A DNA stretch of 64,000 nt from Faucicola osloensis_C (GTDB lineage Bacteria > Pseudomonadota > Gammaproteobacteria > Pseudomonadales > Moraxellaceae), in contig JABAHL010000011.1 of assembly GCA_019353055.1 (NCBI GenBank), positions 21,207 to 85,206 of the forward strand, given 5' to 3'. Made by a program: the position numbers and the translations under genes. Shown one piece after another: positions 9,246-19,053 of this stretch. Within the stretch, counting starts at the first letter, position 1. Each line of letters starts with the position of its first letter. The notes beneath the pieces are model-generated. The model searched no databases. It saw only the letters and a list, made by a program, of their open reading frames with translations, and was not told the DNA's origin.

Positions 9246-11449
9246 GGCTGATGACCGTCGATTTTGACCGCGCGTTTGCGAGTGCGTTTTGGCGCTGCCG
9301 GCGCCTCGTCCTTAGTCACCGCTTCTGCTGAGACTTTGCTATCAGCAACCGCTTTTTTACGCGTCCGTGGCGCTCTCTTTGGCTTTGGCTGTACCAATCC
9401 ATTGTCAATCATTGATTCATTGGAAGCGGAATGATTGACCGTGCCAGTGCCAATGTCAGTGCTAGAGGCAATATCAATATCGGTATGAGTCGCCGCCTGA
9501 TTGTCAATGCTTTGTTTGACGGGTGTTGGGCTGACAGATTCGCCACGCAAATCACTAGCGGATGTTGTAATATCTGCTTGCTGACGTTGCTCCAAAATCG
9601 ACCAGTTTGAGCTAGGGGTACGTCGCGCACGTTTGGCAGGTACACTCGCTGCCGATAAATAGGCTTTGTCGCGTTTGCGTGAGCGACCTAGGTTAGAATT
9701 ATTTGGGTGTGCGTTTGGCTCAGCATAAGCTGATGCTGAAGCAGAAACTGTCGGCTGATAAGGGTGGTCATCGTCTTTTTGCGCTGCGATTGGCGCTACG
9801 ATCAGTGACTTAGCCGGTGCTGAGTTGGTGTGACTGGCAAGTGATAACTGCTGCAGTTGGGCTTTTTCAAGTTGCTGCTGCTGTGTTAGTTTGTGCGCTT
9901 TGGTAGATAGCGCCGTATCTTGCAGCGGTTCACGCTCGATTTGGTTGCTTGCTGCAACCGGCAAATGACGTCGTTCGCGGCGGCGCTTTCCATGACTCAA
10001 ATCGCTACCCATGTCTACTTCATTATCATGCACTGCATCGCTAGTTTGGTAAGCAACACTGTCATCCTCAAAACTGGTTTGATTGACAATATTGGCAAAG
10101 CGCAAACGTACTGATTCAAGGTCAAACTCATCAATCGCTTGTTGCTGCTGTTTGGCACCTAGGGTTTGAAACCACGCCCACCAATGTCCCATGCCATTGG
10201 TGCTTTCATCATCCAACGTAATTGCTGCGCCATGTTGTTTGGCAAGTGCTTGGTTTTTGGCTTCCACTTGCTCACGCATCATCAAAAAGTCATAGGCAGC
10301 CCGAAAACGCGGATTTTCAAACAGCTTTTGCAGATTTTTTTTGCGCGGCTGGGCAAGTCTTGGCTGCATGAGCCAAATATCTTTAATAAACTGCTCGGCA
10401 AACTTGGGCATGGCTGTGTGCTGGCGCTGCTTGTCCAACACTTTATTGGCGGCTTGGTTTTGCGCGTCGCTAAACGGTGTGTTTTTTTTAAACTTATCCA
10501 ATAAATACAGATAGTTTTCCCACAAAATAGTCGCGTAAAAGAACGCAGGGTTAATGCTTTTACCACTGCCTATGCGCCTATCGGTATTTATGGTGACTTG
10601 GTTGAGTAGGGGTGTCACGCTTGTCGGTGGATAAAACAACAACTGGGAAAACGCACCATAATCAAATAGCAGTGGTAACATCGGCACCAAATAGCCGCCT
10701 GTGAACATTTTTTGCGTCTCATCGTACAAGCGGTGAGGGGATACTTGCGCCAATAATGCCCAGTTTTGTGCGTTGAATTGTTGGTTTAAGGCGTTGTCAA
10801 AATCAAACTGCAATTTTGCTTTAAAACGCAGCGCACGAAGTAGACGTACAGGGTCTTCTTCCACCCGTTTTTGGGTGTCACCGAGCAGACGAATGGTGCG
10901 GTTTTCAACATCTTTTAGCCCACCACAAAAATCATAAACGATGTCGTCAAATGGCTGATAGTACAGGGCATTGATACTAAAATCGCGGCGCACCACATCT
11001 TGATAGATATCGCCCCACACATTGTCACGCATAATCATGCCGTCTTCGGTGAGATGATTGTTGTCCTTAGGCGGCGCGCGAAAGGTGGCAACTTCAATCA
11101 TATCGCGACCAGAATACACATGACACAGCTGAAAACGCCGTCCGATGATGCGGCAGCGTTTGCCAAATACTTCTTTGATTTGGTTTGGGGTGGCGTTGGT
11201 CACAGCATCAAAGTCTTTGGGCTTTAAGCCTAACAAGGCATCACGCACCCCACCACCGACGATGTAGGCTTCAAAACCCGCCTGCGTCAGTGTGCTAATC
11301 ACTTCTTTGATAGAGTTGGGTAAATCAGCTTTGTTTAAGCCCAGTTTTTTGGCATCCCGGCGAGCCGACTGTCTATCTAAAACATAATCGGTTGCGGTAT
11401 TGCCAGCAGCGGTTGCCGTGCTAGGTGATTTGCGAGTTTTTTTTGCCAT
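9242..11449 (-). CDS. pcnB: Poly(A) polymerase I with long basic C-terminal tail
   Basis: Adds poly(A) tails to RNA 3' ends and promotes decay by exonucleases. The catalytic head has AYIVGGGVRDALLG (residues 61-74), D79/D81, CRIIGRRFQL, RRDFSINALYY and RLLRALRFKAKL, all typical of class II nucleotidyltransferases of the PcnB type. The core ends near residue 410. The rest, about 300 residues, is low-complexity, rich in S/A/T/Q and ends in basic clusters (RTRKKA, KRTRKRAVK). E. coli PcnB has about 465 residues, so this is much longer, although basic tails are known in the family and probably bind RNA. The stop overlaps the folK start. Confidence 0.95.
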   Translation of the reverse strand: MAKKTRKSPSTATAAGNTATDYVLDRQSARRDAKKLGLNKADLPNSIKEVISTLTQAGFEAYIVGGGVRDALLGLKPKDFDAVTNATPNQIKEVFGKRCRIIGRRFQLCHVYSGRDMIEVATFRAPPKDNNHLTEDGMIMRDNVWGDIYQDVVRRDFSINALYYQPFDDIVYDFCGGLKDVENRTIRLLGDTQKRVEEDPVRLLRALRFKAKLQFDFDNALNQQFNAQNWALLAQVSPHRLYDETQKMFTGGYLVPMLPLLFDYGAFSQLLFYPPTSVTPLLNQVTINTDRRIGSGKSINPAFFYATILWENYLYLLDKFKKNTPFSDAQNQAANKVLDKQRQHTAMPKFAEQFIKDIWLMQPRLAQPRKKNLQKLFENPRFRAAYDFLMMREQVEAKNQALAKQHGAAITLDDESTNGMGHWWAWFQTLGAKQQQQAIDEFDLESVRLRFANIVNQTSFEDDSVAYQTSDAVHDNEVDMGSDLSHGKRRRERRHLPVAASNQIEREPLQDTALSTKAHKLTQQQQLEKAQLQQLSLASHTNSAPAKSLIVAPIAAQKDDDHPYQPTVSASASAYAEPNAHPNNSNLGRSRKRDKAYLSAASVPAKRARRTPSSNWSILEQRQQADITTSASDLRGESVSPTPVKQSIDNQAATHTDIDIASSTDIGTGTVNHSASNESMIDNGLVQPKPKRAPRTRKKAVADSKVSAEAVTKDEAPAAPKRTRKRAVKIDGHQP

Positions 11450-11693
11450 GTATAGTAACCAAAATCCATGAAAACGGCAGAAATTTATTAGCGGTTAGTG
11501 TACCAAATTTCTGCCTAACTAGGGATATTAATTCACGGTTACAAGAAATCCAATGAGCAAAAAGTATTGTTGAACGATTGGTTATTTGTAGGACGTGAGC
11601 GCTACAGGATGAGACGGTTTGGTGGCTAATACAGAGTATACAAGACATGAGAATAGGCTTGTGATGATTGCCAATGCTTTATTGAGCTTATCA

Positions 11694-12107
11694 CTATTGG
11701 GTGGTGATGCGGTGGCGATTTTTATCGACAGTCGCTTTACCGATACCTTTGACGTTGGCTAGGTCATCCGCCGTGGCAAACGGCGCTATCATTTGCCGGT
11801 ATAAAATAATTTGCTGGGCTTTTTTGGCGCCGATACCATCAAGCTGTGTAAGCTGTGCTTCACTGGCTGTATTGATATTAATCACTTTGGGCGAATTGGC
11901 AAGGATATTTGCAGAGGGTTTTTTGGTATTACCGTTAGTCCCCGTCAAATTTGTCACGGCTAAAAAAGCCTGCTCGGGTGTCATGATTGGGGTACATACT
12001 TGCGCCTGTGCGGGCATTGCCCATAGCGCTAGAAATAAAATGGCTAGAACTAAAATGGCAAAAATTGAGCCAACTAATAATCGAAAAATCATTGCTTTAA
12101 CGGTCAA
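11694..12107 (-). CDS. ComEA-like helix-hairpin-helix DNA-binding protein
   Basis: Short protein with one N-terminal hydrophobic segment (LLVGSIFAILVLAILFLAL, cleavage possible after AQAQ) and a C-terminal ComEA-type helix-hairpin-helix pair: NINTASEAQLTQLDGIGAKKAQQII and then DLANVKGIGKATVDK. ComEA binds incoming DNA in the periplasm during natural transformation, a trait common in Moraxellaceae. The link to competence is inference. The upstream TTG (12107) has AGGGA only 3 bases away, and the ATG at 12092 is an alternative that removes five residues. It stands alone between pcnB and mazG on the same strand. Confidence 0.8.
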   Translation of the reverse strand: MTVKAMIFRLLVGSIFAILVLAILFLALWAMPAQAQVCTPIMTPEQAFLAVTNLTGTNGNTKKPSANILANSPKVININTASEAQLTQLDGIGAKKAQQIILYRQMIAPFATADDLANVKGIGKATVDKNRHRITTQ

Positions 12108-12293
12108 ATCCCTTTTAACTCAGTATACCTTGCCCAGACTTTTGGAACAATCAATCTTGGGCAATAAAAAAGCCAAACTTAGTACAAACTTAGCTAAAAA
12201 GCTGTTTTACCAAAAAAATGTACACGGCATGTAAACAGGGTATTAGCTGTCAATAATACTAAACCCTAAAACCTAGGTCGTGCTCAAAACCCC

Positions 12294-13118
12294 TCATATA
12301 AGTTTTTCATGCTGTTTTGCCAAATCCCACAAGTTATCCATTTCTTCTAAGCTAGCAGTTTCAGGGGTTTTACCCATTTTAGCGAGCTCATCTTCAATAA
12401 AGCCAAAACGAGAGCGAAATTTATGCACGGTGGTCAAAGTTGCTTTTTCGCTATCAATGCCCAGTTTGCGGGCAATATTGACTAGGGCAAAAAAACAATC
12501 CCCCAGTTCTTTTTCTAGCAGCGCTTTTTGCTCAGGCGTCGGTTTTTGACCATCGATTGGTAAAATTTCTTTGAGCTCTGCCACTTCTTCATCCAATTTG
12601 TCCACCGCACCCGACACCACATCCCAATCAAAACCGACTTTATTGGCAGTTTTTTGTAATTCTTGCGCTTGCATTAACGCTGAGCCTGCCTTGACCGCAT
12701 CAAGGGTGCGGCGATGGTTTACCAGTTTACCCTGTTTGGCTTTTTCGGCATTTTCCAAGGCTTTGATTTCATCCCAGCGTTTTTTGACATCTTCATCGGT
12801 TTTTAGATTTTCTTTGTCGAACACATGCGGGTGACGGCGAATGAGTTTTTGTTGCAAGGTGAAAATCACCTCGCTGATATCAAACTGCTGCTGTTCTTCA
12901 TATAGACAAGCGTGAAAAACCACTTGTAGTAGCACATCGCCAAGCTCACCCTTGATGTCGTCAATGTCGCCCGATTGTATGGCCTCGACGAGCTCATAGG
13001 TTTCTTCTAGGGCGTAGGGAATGAGGCTATCGTTGGTTTGTTTTTTATCCCAAGGGCAGTCTTGGCGCAGTCGTGCCATTAAGGCAATGAGGTCAGCAAA
13101 ATTGGAAGTCGGTTGCAT
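12294..13118 (-). CDS. mazG: Nucleoside triphosphate pyrophosphohydrolase MazG
   Basis: Hydrolyses (d)NTPs to monophosphates and limits (p)ppGpp effects or mutagenic nucleotides. It has two MazG domains: the first with RLRQDCPWDKKQT and YALEETYELVEAIQ followed by IKGELGDVLLQVVFHA (EExxE...ExxD metal site), the second with KLDEEVAELKEI and LEKELGDCFFALVNIARK. The start at 13118 gives MQPTSNFADLIALM, which matches the family N-terminus. A GTG at 13163 would add 15 unlikely residues. Length 274 is normal. No obvious partner gene. Confidence 0.94.
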   Translation of the reverse strand: MQPTSNFADLIALMARLRQDCPWDKKQTNDSLIPYALEETYELVEAIQSGDIDDIKGELGDVLLQVVFHACLYEEQQQFDISEVIFTLQQKLIRRHPHVFDKENLKTDEDVKKRWDEIKALENAEKAKQGKLVNHRRTLDAVKAGSALMQAQELQKTANKVGFDWDVVSGAVDKLDEEVAELKEILPIDGQKPTPEQKALLEKELGDCFFALVNIARKLGIDSEKATLTTVHKFRSRFGFIEDELAKMGKTPETASLEEMDNLWDLAKQHEKLI

Positions 13119-13265
13119 CGTTATCTCTGAAGAGTGATTGATAGTAAATGATGAAAAATTCACAATATAATTGACCTAGCTATTTTAGCGCATTTGACGG
13201 GGCAATCTAAGTCCATTGGTAAGTATTTGCCTTGACAGTCTAGATACTTAAAATACAGATGCTTT

Positions 13266-13308
13266 AAATACAAATACCTAAAACACAAATACCTAAAACA
13301 CAGAGGCT
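13266..13308. repeat. 14-15 bp imperfect tandem repeats, mazG-ugd spacer
   Basis: Three units (13266-13279, 13280-13294, 13295-13308) with core ACA(A)ATACCTAAA lie in the divergent spacer between mazG and ugd. No regulatory role can be read from them. Confidence 0.65.
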
Positions 13309-13460
13309 GCAAAATAATCGTTGTCATCGCTATGCCATTTTGTCAAACTATAGTGATATTGGCACAAACTTACCTCATTTAAAAATATAAGAAATATCAA
13401 GGCTAAAAATACGCGACGGCTTCGCTAATTTTTGCTGCGATTTGTAAGGTTTCATCATCC

Positions 13461-14660
13461 ATGATTACAACCATCTTTGTCATTGGCGCAGGCTATGTCG
13501 GTCTGTCCAATGCGGTACTTTTAGCCCAGCCTAAACTTGCTAACCAAGTCACCTTGGTCGATATCGATGCCCAAAAAATTGCCCAATTACAACAGCAAGC
13601 GTCGCCGATTGACGATGCGTTGATTGCGCAGTTCTTGGCAACCCAGTCACTGAATTTAACAGCGCAGTTGGTGAGTGAGGCGGATTTTTCAACCGCAGAT
13701 TTGGTGATTATCGCCACACCGACCAACTACGATGTCGCCACTGGCAAATTCGATACCTCATCGGTGGAAGCCAGTATCCAAACCGTACGCGCTAACAACG
13801 CACAAGTGCCGATTGTGATCAAATCGACTGTGCCGATTGGATTTACCGCTGACATGCAGGCAAAATTTGATACGCGTATTTTGTTTATGCCGGAGTTTTT
13901 GCGGGAAGGCAAAGCGTTATATGACAACCTGCATCCGTCACGTATTATCGTTGGCTGTGATATAAACCATGTGCCAGCGCTGCAAGATGTTTGCCACCAA
14001 TTAATAACCCAATACCAAACTGCCAGCGAACAAACCCACACCCCAAGCCAAATCATGCCTCCCACTGAGGCAGAGGCGGTCAAACTATTTGCCAATAGCT
14101 ACCTTGCCACACGCATTGCATTTTTTAACGAGTTAGATAGCTTTGCCGAAAGCATGGGGCTTGATAGTGAGTCGATTATCACCGGTGTCAGCTTAGACCC
14201 GCGGATTGGCATGCATTACAACAACCCATCATTTGGGTATGGTGGCTATTGTCTACCCAAAGATACCCAACAGCTTAAAGCCAATTATGAAGGGATTCCT
14301 GCCAATGTGATTCATGCGGTGGTGGATGCCAACAACACCCGCAAACGCTTTATCGCCCGTCAAATTATCGCCAAGCAGCCTAATACCGTGGGCGTGTACC
14401 GATTGAGCATGAAAAAAGATGCCGATAACTTTAGAGACTCTGCGATTTTGGACATTATTGAACTGCTCAAACAACATGCCATTGATGTACAAATCTATGA
14501 GCCCAGTCTGTCGTCATCACAGTTTATGGATTGTCCTGTAGTCAATGATTTAGCCCGTTTTTTGGAAACGAGCGACGTGATTGTCGCGAACCGATTACAT
14601 CCCGAATTAGCGCACGTTAAGGCAAAAGTGTATAGCCGCGATGTGTTTGGTGATAGCTGA
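13461..14660 (+). CDS. ugd: UDP-glucose 6-dehydrogenase
   Basis: Oxidises UDP-glucose to UDP-glucuronate with two NAD+ for capsule, exopolysaccharide or LPS sugars. It opens with the Rossmann IFVIGAGYVGLSNAV, has FMPEFLREGKALYDNLHPSR and the catalytic-cysteine block FGYGGYCLPKDTQQL. Length 399 fits the short E. coli Ugd class. UDP-ManNAc or GDP-mannose dehydrogenases share the fold, but the YGGYCLPKDT form and the size favour Ugd. The phosphomannomutase gene follows 91 bp downstream, so both probably supply activated sugars. Confidence 0.92.
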   Translation: MITTIFVIGAGYVGLSNAVLLAQPKLANQVTLVDIDAQKIAQLQQQASPIDDALIAQFLATQSLNLTAQLVSEADFSTADLVIIATPTNYDVATGKFDTSSVEASIQTVRANNAQVPIVIKSTVPIGFTADMQAKFDTRILFMPEFLREGKALYDNLHPSRIIVGCDINHVPALQDVCHQLITQYQTASEQTHTPSQIMPPTEAEAVKLFANSYLATRIAFFNELDSFAESMGLDSESIITGVSLDPRIGMHYNNPSFGYGGYCLPKDTQQLKANYEGIPANVIHAVVDANNTRKRFIARQIIAKQPNTVGVYRLSMKKDADNFRDSAILDIIELLKQHAIDVQIYEPSLSSSQFMDCPVVNDLARFLETSDVIVANRLHPELAHVKAKVYSRDVFGDS

Positions 14661-14751
14661 TCATTGCCAGTGAATAACTGCTAGTGAATAACTGATTGTG
14701 AGTAATTAACAGTTAATTGAATGACATTCTTAATTCTTAATCCCATGAGCC

Positions 14752-16197
14752 ATGTATATGAATGATTTTTCTCCCATCACAATTTCGTCTTTTAAAGCCT
14801 ATGACATCCGCGGCGAACTCGGTAAAAATCTTGACGAGGACATTGCCTACCGTATCGGACGTGCTTTCGCCCAATTTTTAAGTGCGCCGCTATCAAATCA
14901 GCAAAAACCAGCGATTGTGATTGGTTGTGACATTCGGCCCAGTAGTGAAGCCCTTAAAAAAGCCACCATACAAGGCATATTAGATGCAGGCATCGATGTG
15001 ATTGATTTGGGCATGACAGGAACTGAAGAAGTGTATTTTGCCACCAGCCACTATGGCGCGATTGGCGGCATTGAAGTGACCGCCAGTCACAACCCCATTA
15101 ATTATAACGGGCTAAAATTGGTGCGTGAACAGTCCAAACCCATTAGCGCGGACACCGGCTTGGCAGATATTCAACAAATCGCAGAAAAAGGCGCATTCAA
15201 AGCGGCAGCCAGTAAAGGCGAGTATCAGTTAAAAGAAGATAAAACCGCCTATATCGACCATCTGATAAGCTATATTGACGTCAACGCGTTACGACCTTTG
15301 ACAGTGGTCGTCAACTGTGGCAACGGTAGTGCAGCACCAACGATTGATTTGCTTGAGCAGCGTCTACAAGCTGCCAACGCGCCTATTAAATTTATCAAAA
15401 TCAATCATGCGCCCGATGGCAGTTTTCCCAATGGTATTCCCAATCCCATGATTATTGCCAATCGTAAAGTGACGGCAGACAAGCTATTGGCGGAGAAAGC
15501 GGACTTAGCGATTGCGTTTGATGGCGATTTTGACCGCTGTTTTTTCTTTGATGAAAACGCTCGATTTTTAGAAGGCACTTATGTAGTGGGGGTGCTTGCC
15601 AAAGCTTTCTTGGATAAAAACCCTGCCGAGGCGATTGTCTATGACCCGCGCAATATCTTAAATACCGAAAGCGTCATCGCGGCGGCAGGTGGCAAAGCGA
15701 CCATCAGTAAGTCAGGGCATTCTTTTATCAAACAAATCATGCGTGAAAACAATGCAGTGTATGGCGGTGAGATGTCTGCGCATCATTATTTCCGCGATTT
15801 TAACTACTGCGATAGTGGCATGATTCCTTGGTTATTGGTGATTGAGTTATTGTCAAAAACTGGCAAAAGCTTGTCGCAACTAGTTGATGAGATGATTGAG
15901 ACCTTCCCAATATCCGGTGAGATTAACTTTAAATTAGACAGTATCACTGCGCCCGCGGTATTGGCAAAACTTGAAGAAAGTTACCCACAATTTGATAGCC
16001 AAACGGCGACCCTTGATAAACTCGATGGCTTGTCGGTCAATTTTCCACGCTGGCGCTTTAATGTCCGCGCTTCTAACACAGAGCCACTGATTCGTCTCAA
16101 TGTTGAAGCCAGCGGTGATAAAATGCTATTGGATGAAAAAACCAAACAGCTAGAAAATTGGATTGTGGCACAAGGCGGCACGCCAGCCGACCACTAG
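14752..16197 (+). CDS. manB: Phosphomannomutase / phosphoglucomutase
   Basis: Interconverts hexose 6- and 1-phosphates (mannose and/or glucose) for nucleotide-sugar synthesis. Signatures of the alpha-D-phosphohexomutase family: SFKAYDIRGELG, the phosphoserine loop EVTASHNPINYNGLKLV, the metal loop AFDGDFDRCFFFD, the sugar loop GGEMSAHHYFRDF and the phosphate-binding RASNTEPLIRLNVE. The sequence resembles E. coli CpsG/ManB closely, with 481 residues against about 456. Which sugar is preferred cannot be decided. The start is uncertain between ATGs at 14752 and 14758. It is paired with ugd. Confidence 0.9.
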   Translation: MYMNDFSPITISSFKAYDIRGELGKNLDEDIAYRIGRAFAQFLSAPLSNQQKPAIVIGCDIRPSSEALKKATIQGILDAGIDVIDLGMTGTEEVYFATSHYGAIGGIEVTASHNPINYNGLKLVREQSKPISADTGLADIQQIAEKGAFKAAASKGEYQLKEDKTAYIDHLISYIDVNALRPLTVVVNCGNGSAAPTIDLLEQRLQAANAPIKFIKINHAPDGSFPNGIPNPMIIANRKVTADKLLAEKADLAIAFDGDFDRCFFFDENARFLEGTYVVGVLAKAFLDKNPAEAIVYDPRNILNTESVIAAAGGKATISKSGHSFIKQIMRENNAVYGGEMSAHHYFRDFNYCDSGMIPWLLVIELLSKTGKSLSQLVDEMIETFPISGEINFKLDSITAPAVLAKLEESYPQFDSQTATLDKLDGLSVNFPRWRFNVRASNTEPLIRLNVEASGDKMLLDEKTKQLENWIVAQGGTPADH

Positions 16198-16232
16198 GTT
16201 TTATTAACTACCATAAAAAAGCCGCTCCTATA

Positions 16233-16274
16233 AAAAAAGCCGTTTCAATGCTAATTCATTGAAACGGCTTTTTT
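16233..16274. terminator. Bidirectional rho-independent terminator
   Basis: Perfect 18-bp inverted repeat, 16233-16250 against 16257-16274, with a 6-base loop (CTAATT). It has A6 on the left and T6 on the right, so it serves both converging genes, manB and dsbA. Confidence 0.93.
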
Positions 16275-16334
16275 ACTATTTAAGCTAAAACCATCTAGGC
16301 TAAAACCATTAACCCTCAGCAAATGGCTGTCGGA

Positions 16335-16958
16335 TTATTTACCGCCACGCTCAGCACGGGCTTTATTGATGAGGTAATTAACCACTTGTGGCACTTTACC
16401 ATCCTCACCCTCAACAACGTATTTGCCATCAACGACAACCGCAGGGACCCCTGATAGTTGGAAGCGCTGCGCCGCATCTTTTGAACGTGCGATACGGGTA
16501 TTCACCGCAAATGAGTTATACATGCTGTTAAATTTATTGATATCCACGCCTTTTGATGCGTACCATTGGCCGATAGAGGCTTGGTCAAACAATTTTTGAC
16601 GGTCTTTTTGAATGGCGTCAAACATCGCTTGGTGGGTTTTGCCTTGATAACCTAACAACTGCGCAGCATAAAAACCGCGCGCGTTTTGTTCCCACACAGG
16701 GTTCATCGCCGCTGGCGTCTGCATAAACACCACATCAGCTGGCAATTTTTTTGACCACTGTGCCATGTAAGGTTCTAATTTGTAGCAGTGTGGGCAACCA
16801 TACCAAAAAAATTCACGAACAATGATTTTATTGCCTTCAATTTTTTCTGGGTTTGCAAGCACCTTATAGTCTTGACCCGCTACAAAATCTGCAGCTTGGG
16901 TTGATAAACTGGTCAAGCCGATAGCGGCGGCGATTGCGGTCATTGCTAATTTTTTCAT
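16335..16958 (-). CDS. dsbA: Periplasmic thiol:disulfide oxidoreductase DsbA
   Basis: Introduces disulfide bonds into exported proteins. The start at 16958 is set by GAGG six bases upstream and gives a clean signal peptide (MKKLAMTAIAAAIGLTSLSTQA, cleavage near residue 22). The mature thioredoxin-like domain has the active site FWYGCPHCYKLEP (CPHC as in E. coli DsbA) and the cis-proline loop SGVPAVVVDGKYV. Length 207 fits. It converges on manB with a shared terminator between them. Confidence 0.94.
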   Translation of the reverse strand: MKKLAMTAIAAAIGLTSLSTQAADFVAGQDYKVLANPEKIEGNKIIVREFFWYGCPHCYKLEPYMAQWSKKLPADVVFMQTPAAMNPVWEQNARGFYAAQLLGYQGKTHQAMFDAIQKDRQKLFDQASIGQWYASKGVDINKFNSMYNSFAVNTRIARSKDAAQRFQLSGVPAVVVDGKYVVEGEDGKVPQVVNYLINKARAERGGK

Positions 16959-17455
16959 GGTTGCCTCATTAACAGTCAAATCATAGGGTCTAGCACGGCT
17001 CATATCTTATAGAAAATCACTTGCTAGCAGGGCTCAAAATACGAAAATACCTGCGCGTTATACTATCATAAATTGAGGAAGCGCCTAAGTGTAATCCTTT
17101 GTAAACTAAAAAAAACTACACTGACGAAAAAAATAAGCAATATGTTAATTAAATTTTCTAAATTGAAAATTATATTTTTAAGTTTAATTTATCAGTCATA
17201 TTTAAAGTTGGACGGTTATGGGGTTATGCAGCAATAAGCTATTTTACCCTACATATTTATCCTACAATTCTACGCTATCAGCCTGCCACATAAATTCTAC
17301 AGCGCATGGGCTAAAAACTGTTAGAATAAGGCTATTTTTGATAGCAATTGTGGTTAGCAAGCAACCGCATTTCAAAAAACGCGATAACATGCTATTAAAG
17401 TAAAAAGTATCGAATTAAAAAAATAGCGAAGTAAAAATCAAACGGAACTATCATC
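16959..17455. other. Intergenic region dsbA-ubiG, no gene seen
   Basis: 497 bp, AT-rich, between divergent genes, and presumably holding the promoters for both. A 61-codon open frame within it has no recognisable features or ribosome site and is not called. No hairpin terminator, tRNA or repeat was seen. Confidence 0.6.
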
Positions 17456-18190
17456 ATGACACAACCGAACCTCCAGCAAAACGTCGACTTACAAGAAGTA
17501 CAAAAATTCACCGACCTTGCCAATGAATGGTGGGACAAATCAGGTGCGTTTGCCACCTTGCACCAAATCAATCCGCTACGCTTAAACTGGATTGAACAGC
17601 AAACCATCGCCCGCCAGCAATCAGGCTTAACAGGCAAAAAAGTGTTAGATGTCGGCTGTGGTGGTGGTATTTTGTCGCATAGCATGGCGGTGCGCGGCGC
17701 CACAGTAACGGGTATTGATTTGGGAGAAGCCAACATCAAGGCAGCACAAATCCATGCGGAGCAAACTAGCCAAGCGATTGATTTTGCTTGTGTTGCTGTA
17801 GAAGATTTTGCCAAAGCGCACGCTGGTGAGTTTGATGTAGTGACGTGTATGGAAATGCTCGAGCACGTGCCAGACCCGCAGTCCATTATCAATGCTTGTT
17901 TTACCCTGCTCAAGCCCAATGGCGTATTAGTACTATCGACCATCAATCGCAACCCAAAATCCTACCTGTTTGCGGTGATTGGCGCTGAATACCTATTACG
18001 CTTGTTGCCACGCGGTACACATGATTATGAAAAATTCATCACCCCAGCCGAGCTAGATCGTTTTGCTCAGCGTGCAGGCTGCAAGCGTCAAGATTTAATT
18101 GGTTTACATTACAATCCCCTTATCAAGCACTATTGGCTGGCACAAAATGTTGACGTTAACTACATGATGGCAGTCTACAAACCTCAGTAG
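17456..18190 (+). CDS. ubiG: Ubiquinone biosynthesis O-methyltransferase
   Basis: Carries out the two O-methylations of ubiquinone synthesis using S-adenosylmethionine. The class I methyltransferase motif I is VLDVGCGGGILSHSMA, followed by VTGIDLGEANI (acidic residue binding the SAM ribose), DVVTCMEMLEHVPDP and the UbiG-typical FTLLKPNGVLVLSTINRNPKSYL. Length 244 is normal. gph follows 40 bp downstream and then an SDR gene, a common gammaproteobacterial arrangement. Confidence 0.96.
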   Translation: MTQPNLQQNVDLQEVQKFTDLANEWWDKSGAFATLHQINPLRLNWIEQQTIARQQSGLTGKKVLDVGCGGGILSHSMAVRGATVTGIDLGEANIKAAQIHAEQTSQAIDFACVAVEDFAKAHAGEFDVVTCMEMLEHVPDPQSIINACFTLLKPNGVLVLSTINRNPKSYLFAVIGAEYLLRLLPRGTHDYEKFITPAELDRFAQRAGCKRQDLIGLHYNPLIKHYWLAQNVDVNYMMAVYKPQ

Positions 18191-18230
18191 TTGGCTTTAC
18201 TAAAATATTAATCGTTGATTTGAGCAAAAA

Positions 18231-18941
18231 ATGACTGAAAAATGCCAAGCTGTATTGTTTGACCTTGATGGTACCTTGATTGATACGGCGCCTGATTTTA
18301 TTCGGATTATTAAGGTGATGTGCGCCAAACACCAGCACCCAGCACCCAGTGATACCGCCATTCGCGAGCAAGTTTCTGCAGGCGCCAGAGCCATGGTCAA
18401 GCTGATGTTTGGCGAGCTTGCCGATGTGACTGAGGATGACCCAACCTTGCTGGCTTATCGGCAAGAGTTTTTGGACACCTATGAGGCTGATATCTGTGTT
18501 GATAGCCGCTTGTTTGATGGGCTTGATTCGCTGCTAAAAAACTTGGAATCACGTGGCATTGTATGGGGCATTGTCACCAATAAGCCGCGTTATTTGGCGG
18601 AAAATTTGTTAGAGAAACTTGAGTTAACTGAGCGCTGTGGGGTGCTGGTATGCCCTGATGATGTCAAACACACCAAACCTGACCCAGAGCCAATGTATTT
18701 GGCAGTGGCGCGGTTGAATGAACAACTCGGGCATCAGCTACAGCCTGAAAATTGTGTGTATGTCGGTGACCATATTCGTGACATTCAAGCGGGCAATGCG
18801 GCGAATATGCGCACGATTTTGGCAGCTTATGGCTACATTCCCCCGGAAGACCAAGCGGATTTGGGCAGTTGGGGCGCAGACAACATCATCCATAGCGTCG
18901 CTGAATTGACCACTTTGCTTGGCGATTGGACGGATGCTTGA
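18231..18941 (+). CDS. gph: Phosphoglycolate phosphatase (HAD family)
   Basis: Removes phosphate from 2-phosphoglycolate formed in DNA repair. HAD motifs: VLFDLDGTLIDTAPDF (catalytic DxD near the N-terminus), GIVTNKPRY (motif II), KHTKPDPEPMY (motif III lysine) and YVGDHIRDIQAG (motif IV). Length 236 is typical of Gph. The fold is shared with other small phosphatases, so the substrate is inferred from similarity and from linkage to ubiG. The next gene starts 112 bp downstream. Confidence 0.88.
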   Translation: MTEKCQAVLFDLDGTLIDTAPDFIRIIKVMCAKHQHPAPSDTAIREQVSAGARAMVKLMFGELADVTEDDPTLLAYRQEFLDTYEADICVDSRLFDGLDSLLKNLESRGIVWGIVTNKPRYLAENLLEKLELTERCGVLVCPDDVKHTKPDPEPMYLAVARLNEQLGHQLQPENCVYVGDHIRDIQAGNAANMRTILAAYGYIPPEDQADLGSWGADNIIHSVAELTTLLGDWTDA

Positions 18942-19053
18942 GCGGACACTTGAACTAGCGACTAGGCGGTTGATGCATAGACAAAGTGTTAACAATTTGA
19001 CCGATTTTTAGGAAATTTTTTAGCAAGCTTTTGAGAAAAATTTTGAGGAAACT

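Noticed and set aside
10166..10504. 112-codon plus-strand frame inside pcnB
   Set aside because: Antisense to well-conserved PcnB coding sequence.
17218..17403. 61-codon open frame between dsbA and ubiG
   Set aside because: No ribosome site, no recognisable features, and AT-rich intergenic composition.
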